Below, piece after piece: positions 61,796 through 64,000 of a stretch of 64,000 nt of DNA. The DNA is taken from assembly GCA_009829735.1 (NCBI GenBank), contig CM020618.1:7965119-8029118 (forward strand), in the 5' to 3' direction. Made by a program: the position numbers and the translations under genes. Positions within the stretch are counted from its first letter, which is position 1. Each line of letters opens with the position of its first letter. Source of the DNA: Pyropia yezoensis (taxonomy: Eukaryota > Rhodophyta > Bangiophyceae > Bangiales > Bangiaceae). The notes under the pieces were generated by a model. The model searched no databases. It worked only from the letters and a program-made list of their open reading frames with translations, and was not told where the DNA came from.

Positions 61796-62533
61796 GCACA
61801 GTCGTCACCGGCGGTGTCTCGGCGGTCGTCCAGGCTATCGTGTTAGTCTTCCTCATTCATACGGTGCCACCAATAAGCACAGAGGTAGCAGGGGGGAGAG
61901 CGGTGAGGCAGGGAAGGGCCGGGGTGGAGGGGGGAGGGAGGGGGGGGGGAGGCGGCGCGGAGGCGGAAGCAGGAAGCGTCCTTGCATCCGCGCTCCCCGC
62001 CGTGTGCCGCCGCCGCCACCACCACCGCCGCCGCCGCCGACACCGTCAAGCACGCCGCTGATGACACCTTTGTAACGCCCGCCGGTGCACGCGTAGTTGC
62101 CGGGCTACCACGCCCCGGTGCGTGGCGGGCAGCGACCGCGGACAGACCGGGCGGGCGGGCGGGCGGGCGGGCGGGCGGGCGGGCGGCCGGCGCAGCGACG
62201 CGGGGCAGAAGCGACGCGCGGCAGCAGCTCGCGGCGGGAAGAGCGGAGCGGGCTGGCGGCACCCGCACGCGCCCACAGCCCACGGCGCGCCGGCGCGAGG
62301 GCAAGCCCCCCTCCCCCCCCCTCCCACAGCCCACGCCCCACGCCGCCCCTCCCGGGCCTGCACGTCGCGAGGGGGTGCCGGTCCAAACGAACACCCCCCC
62401 ACACCACCACCGCAAATCGGCGAGGGGGGTGAATCGACCGGAAAACCCAAACTCAAAATAGGCGGCGCTCCCGCCGCGAGCGTCGGCGCGCAGCCAGCGC
62501 CTTGCGTGCGTGGCGACCGCCCGCGCCCCTCCT
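61796..62533. other. Intergenic with a GGGC repeat, no gene recognised
   Basis: About 740 bp upstream of the F-box gene and downstream of the next minus-strand ORF. Very GC-rich, overlapping open frames on every strand, none with recognisable protein. Confidence 0.4.
62149..62188. repeat. (GGGC)n microsatellite
   Basis: About ten tandem GGGC units. Confidence 0.9.
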
Positions 62534-63715
62534 CTACGCGTTGGGGTGCGCGCGCCAGGCGCGTAGGAGGGAGGCCCCGCCCCGCGCCCCTTCCGCATCC
62601 GGTGGGTTGGTAAAATCACACCCCAGCTCTCCCACCGGATAAGGCCGGAAGCCACCATTGCATCGATACAACGTGTCTCCCCCAGCGCTCGCGGGTTGCC
62701 GTGGCGGGTCGCTGTTGGTGCCGGCGCAGCGCCACCGCCCTGTCGCCTCCCTGCCCCCGCCCCATCCTGTCTCTCGTTCCATCCACTTCGCCGCCCAACA
62801 TAGTGTCATTGCCCCCGGTCGCACGTACCTGTCTGCTGCTGTCCCCGCGCGAAGGCGCTTGGTCCCACCCCCGCTGGTGGCCGCCGCACCGGAGGCCGCT
62901 GCGCCGGCAGACCCCTCTCCCCCAGCCACTCGCAGGTGGTTCTGTCGCCGCGCCGCCTCGTCGTCAGGCCGCTCTGCCACCGCCGCATCTTCTGGTAACG
63001 ACAAGCCATCTGCACCAACCACGGTGTCAGCCGCCCAAACACCGCCGCTGTGACCGTCGCAGCCGCCGCGGCCGCGGCCGCCGCCACCGCCGCCGCCACC
63101 GCCGCCACTGCCGCCACTGCCGCCGTCACCTCCGCCGCCGCGGTCGGCGTCCTTGCCACCCCCATGGCCGCCACCACTGTCGTGCTCCCTGCCGCCCTCG
63201 GCCGTTGCTGCGGGGAGCCGCCCCCCGCTGGCTTGGTCTGGCGCGCCGCCATCCTCTCTCTCTCGCTCTGATGCCGCCGTCAGGCGGCCAGGTGTGGCGG
63301 CGTCGGCCACCGCTGCGGCTGCCGTCTTGCCGCAGAGCACCCCCGCCTGGCGCTTGTGGCTGAGGAGGGCGGCGGCGGCGCCTCCCAGGGCCAGCATCCC
63401 ACTGCTGATGCCGCTCCCCTGATCGACGTGGGGCGGGCCGTCCAGGGATGTGAGCTCTTTCTCCCCGACGCTCTCGCTGCTGCCGCCACCCCCGCCACCG
63501 TCGTCGCCGCCGGTACCGCCACCGCTGCTGGTGGAGGGCGGCGAGGGGGACACCCGCCCGTGGGGGTGGCCTTGTTTATGGTTGTCGGGCGAGGCACCCG
63601 TTGGGACCGCTGCCATCGCTGCCGGGGAGCCCCCAGGACTGCTGCTGCTGTCACTGCTCCCACCACCGCGCTGGCCGGCAGTGTCGTTGCTGCCGCTGCG
63701 GAGAGGGACTGTCAT
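62534..63715 (-). CDS. Predicted disordered Gly/Ser/Ala-rich protein
   Basis: ATG at 63715 (MTVPLRSGSNDTAGQRGGG), 393 codons without a stop. Mostly low complexity (Ser/Gly runs, an Asp/Gly run), with one ordered-looking glycine-zipper-like stretch GMLALGGAAAALLSHKRQAG at ~106-125. The C-terminus has mixed composition (AMTLCWAAKWMERETGWGGG, DTLYRCNGGFRPYPVGELGC). It could be a real host protein, since neighbouring host proteins have the same bias, but an open frame this biased can occur by chance in such DNA. No family recognised. Confidence 0.35.
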   Translation of the reverse strand: MTVPLRSGSNDTAGQRGGGSSDSSSSPGGSPAAMAAVPTGASPDNHKQGHPHGRVSPSPPSTSSGGGTGGDDGGGGGGSSESVGEKELTSLDGPPHVDQGSGISSGMLALGGAAAALLSHKRQAGVLCGKTAAAAVADAATPGRLTAASEREREDGGAPDQASGGRLPAATAEGGREHDSGGGHGGGKDADRGGGGDGGSGGSGGGGGGGGGGRGRGGCDGHSGGVWAADTVVGADGLSLPEDAAVAERPDDEAARRQNHLRVAGGEGSAGAAASGAAATSGGGTKRLRAGTAADRYVRPGAMTLCWAAKWMERETGWGGGREATGRWRCAGTNSDPPRQPASAGGDTLYRCNGGFRPYPVGELGCDFTNPPDAEGARGGASLLRAWRAHPNA

Positions 63716-64000
63716 GGTGGCCCGCCCCGGGGGGGGCTGCCGGTCAGTACAAGGGTGTTAGAAAGGGTGGGCGTGTGGCGCAACCCACAACCGCCTTGTC
63801 GTTGGCTGCGGCTTGACGGCCTCCACGGCGGCCCCAACGGCTGTGGTAGGAGGAATGGCAGACGGTGGTCGGGAGTACAGGCGGCGGTGGAGCGGCCGTG
63901 GTCGAAGGGGTGGGGAGGGTTTGCCGATTGCGGTCGTTGCCGTTTGGCGACGACCCCCTCCTCGCCTCCCACTCGTCCCTGTTCACCCGCATGGTACGCA
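63716..64000. other. Right edge, no gene recognised
   Basis: GC-rich, short overlapping open frames only; may be the upstream region of the preceding ORF. Confidence 0.35.

Overview
This is a nuclear window from a high-GC photosynthetic eukaryote, most likely an alga. It holds a DNA topoisomerase VI B subunit, a family known from plants, algae and archaea. Its genes have few introns, and its host proteins carry long Ala/Gly/Pro runs. That pattern would suit a bangiophyte red alga (Porphyra/Pyropia type), but the species is inference. No rRNA, tRNA or CRISPR array was seen.

Layout. 1-880: fragment of an unidentified Ala-rich gene (-). 1.96-2.99 kb: decayed DDE transposase (+). 3.4-14.6 kb: LTR retrotransposon 'element I' (-), with 363-bp LTRs and a 5-bp target duplication. 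It is inserted near the end of a decayed Cys-rich reading frame (14.6-16.7 kb and 3.3-3.4 kb). 16.75-17.2 kb: minisatellite. 17.2-24.6 kb: head-to-head inverted duplication of the 5' part of a second retrotransposon family ('family B'). 24.6-31.2 kb: stacked fragments of family C (-), family B (+) and family D (-). 31.2-46.2 kb: 'element III', an apparently complete and recent family B copy (+), split by a 500-N gap with a repeated 4.9-kb overlap. 46.2-48.5 kb: rest of the family D LTR and Tc1/mariner remnants. 49-64 kb: host genes, in order a proteasome beta subunit (PSMB4 type, +), topoisomerase VI B (+), a triple-BRCT protein (-), V-ATPase subunit d (+), an F-box protein (-) and a disordered protein (-).

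The most interesting content is the retrotransposon lineage. Elements I and III are Ty3/gypsy chromoviruses (protease, RT, RNase H, integrase, chromodomain) from different families with three shared features. (1) Gag and pol are joined by a -1 shift at the same heptamer, GGGAAAC, followed by GAG and the gag stop. (2) They share an 18-nt primer-binding site, also present in family C and partly in D, whose complement looks like the 3' end of a tRNA-Ala. (3) A long extra ORF lies on the opposite strand between pol and the 3' LTR. The two antisense proteins share layout and several short motifs, so they look homologous. Plant Tat-lineage elements also have antisense ORFs; for a chromodomain lineage in an alga I know of no description.

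Together these form a nested history. Family D is oldest and decayed, families B and C broke into it or its surroundings, element III landed in the D LTR (target duplication cgtgc), and element I landed in a tandem-repeat reading frame (target duplication cacag). The inverted duplication could yield long double-stranded RNA against family B.
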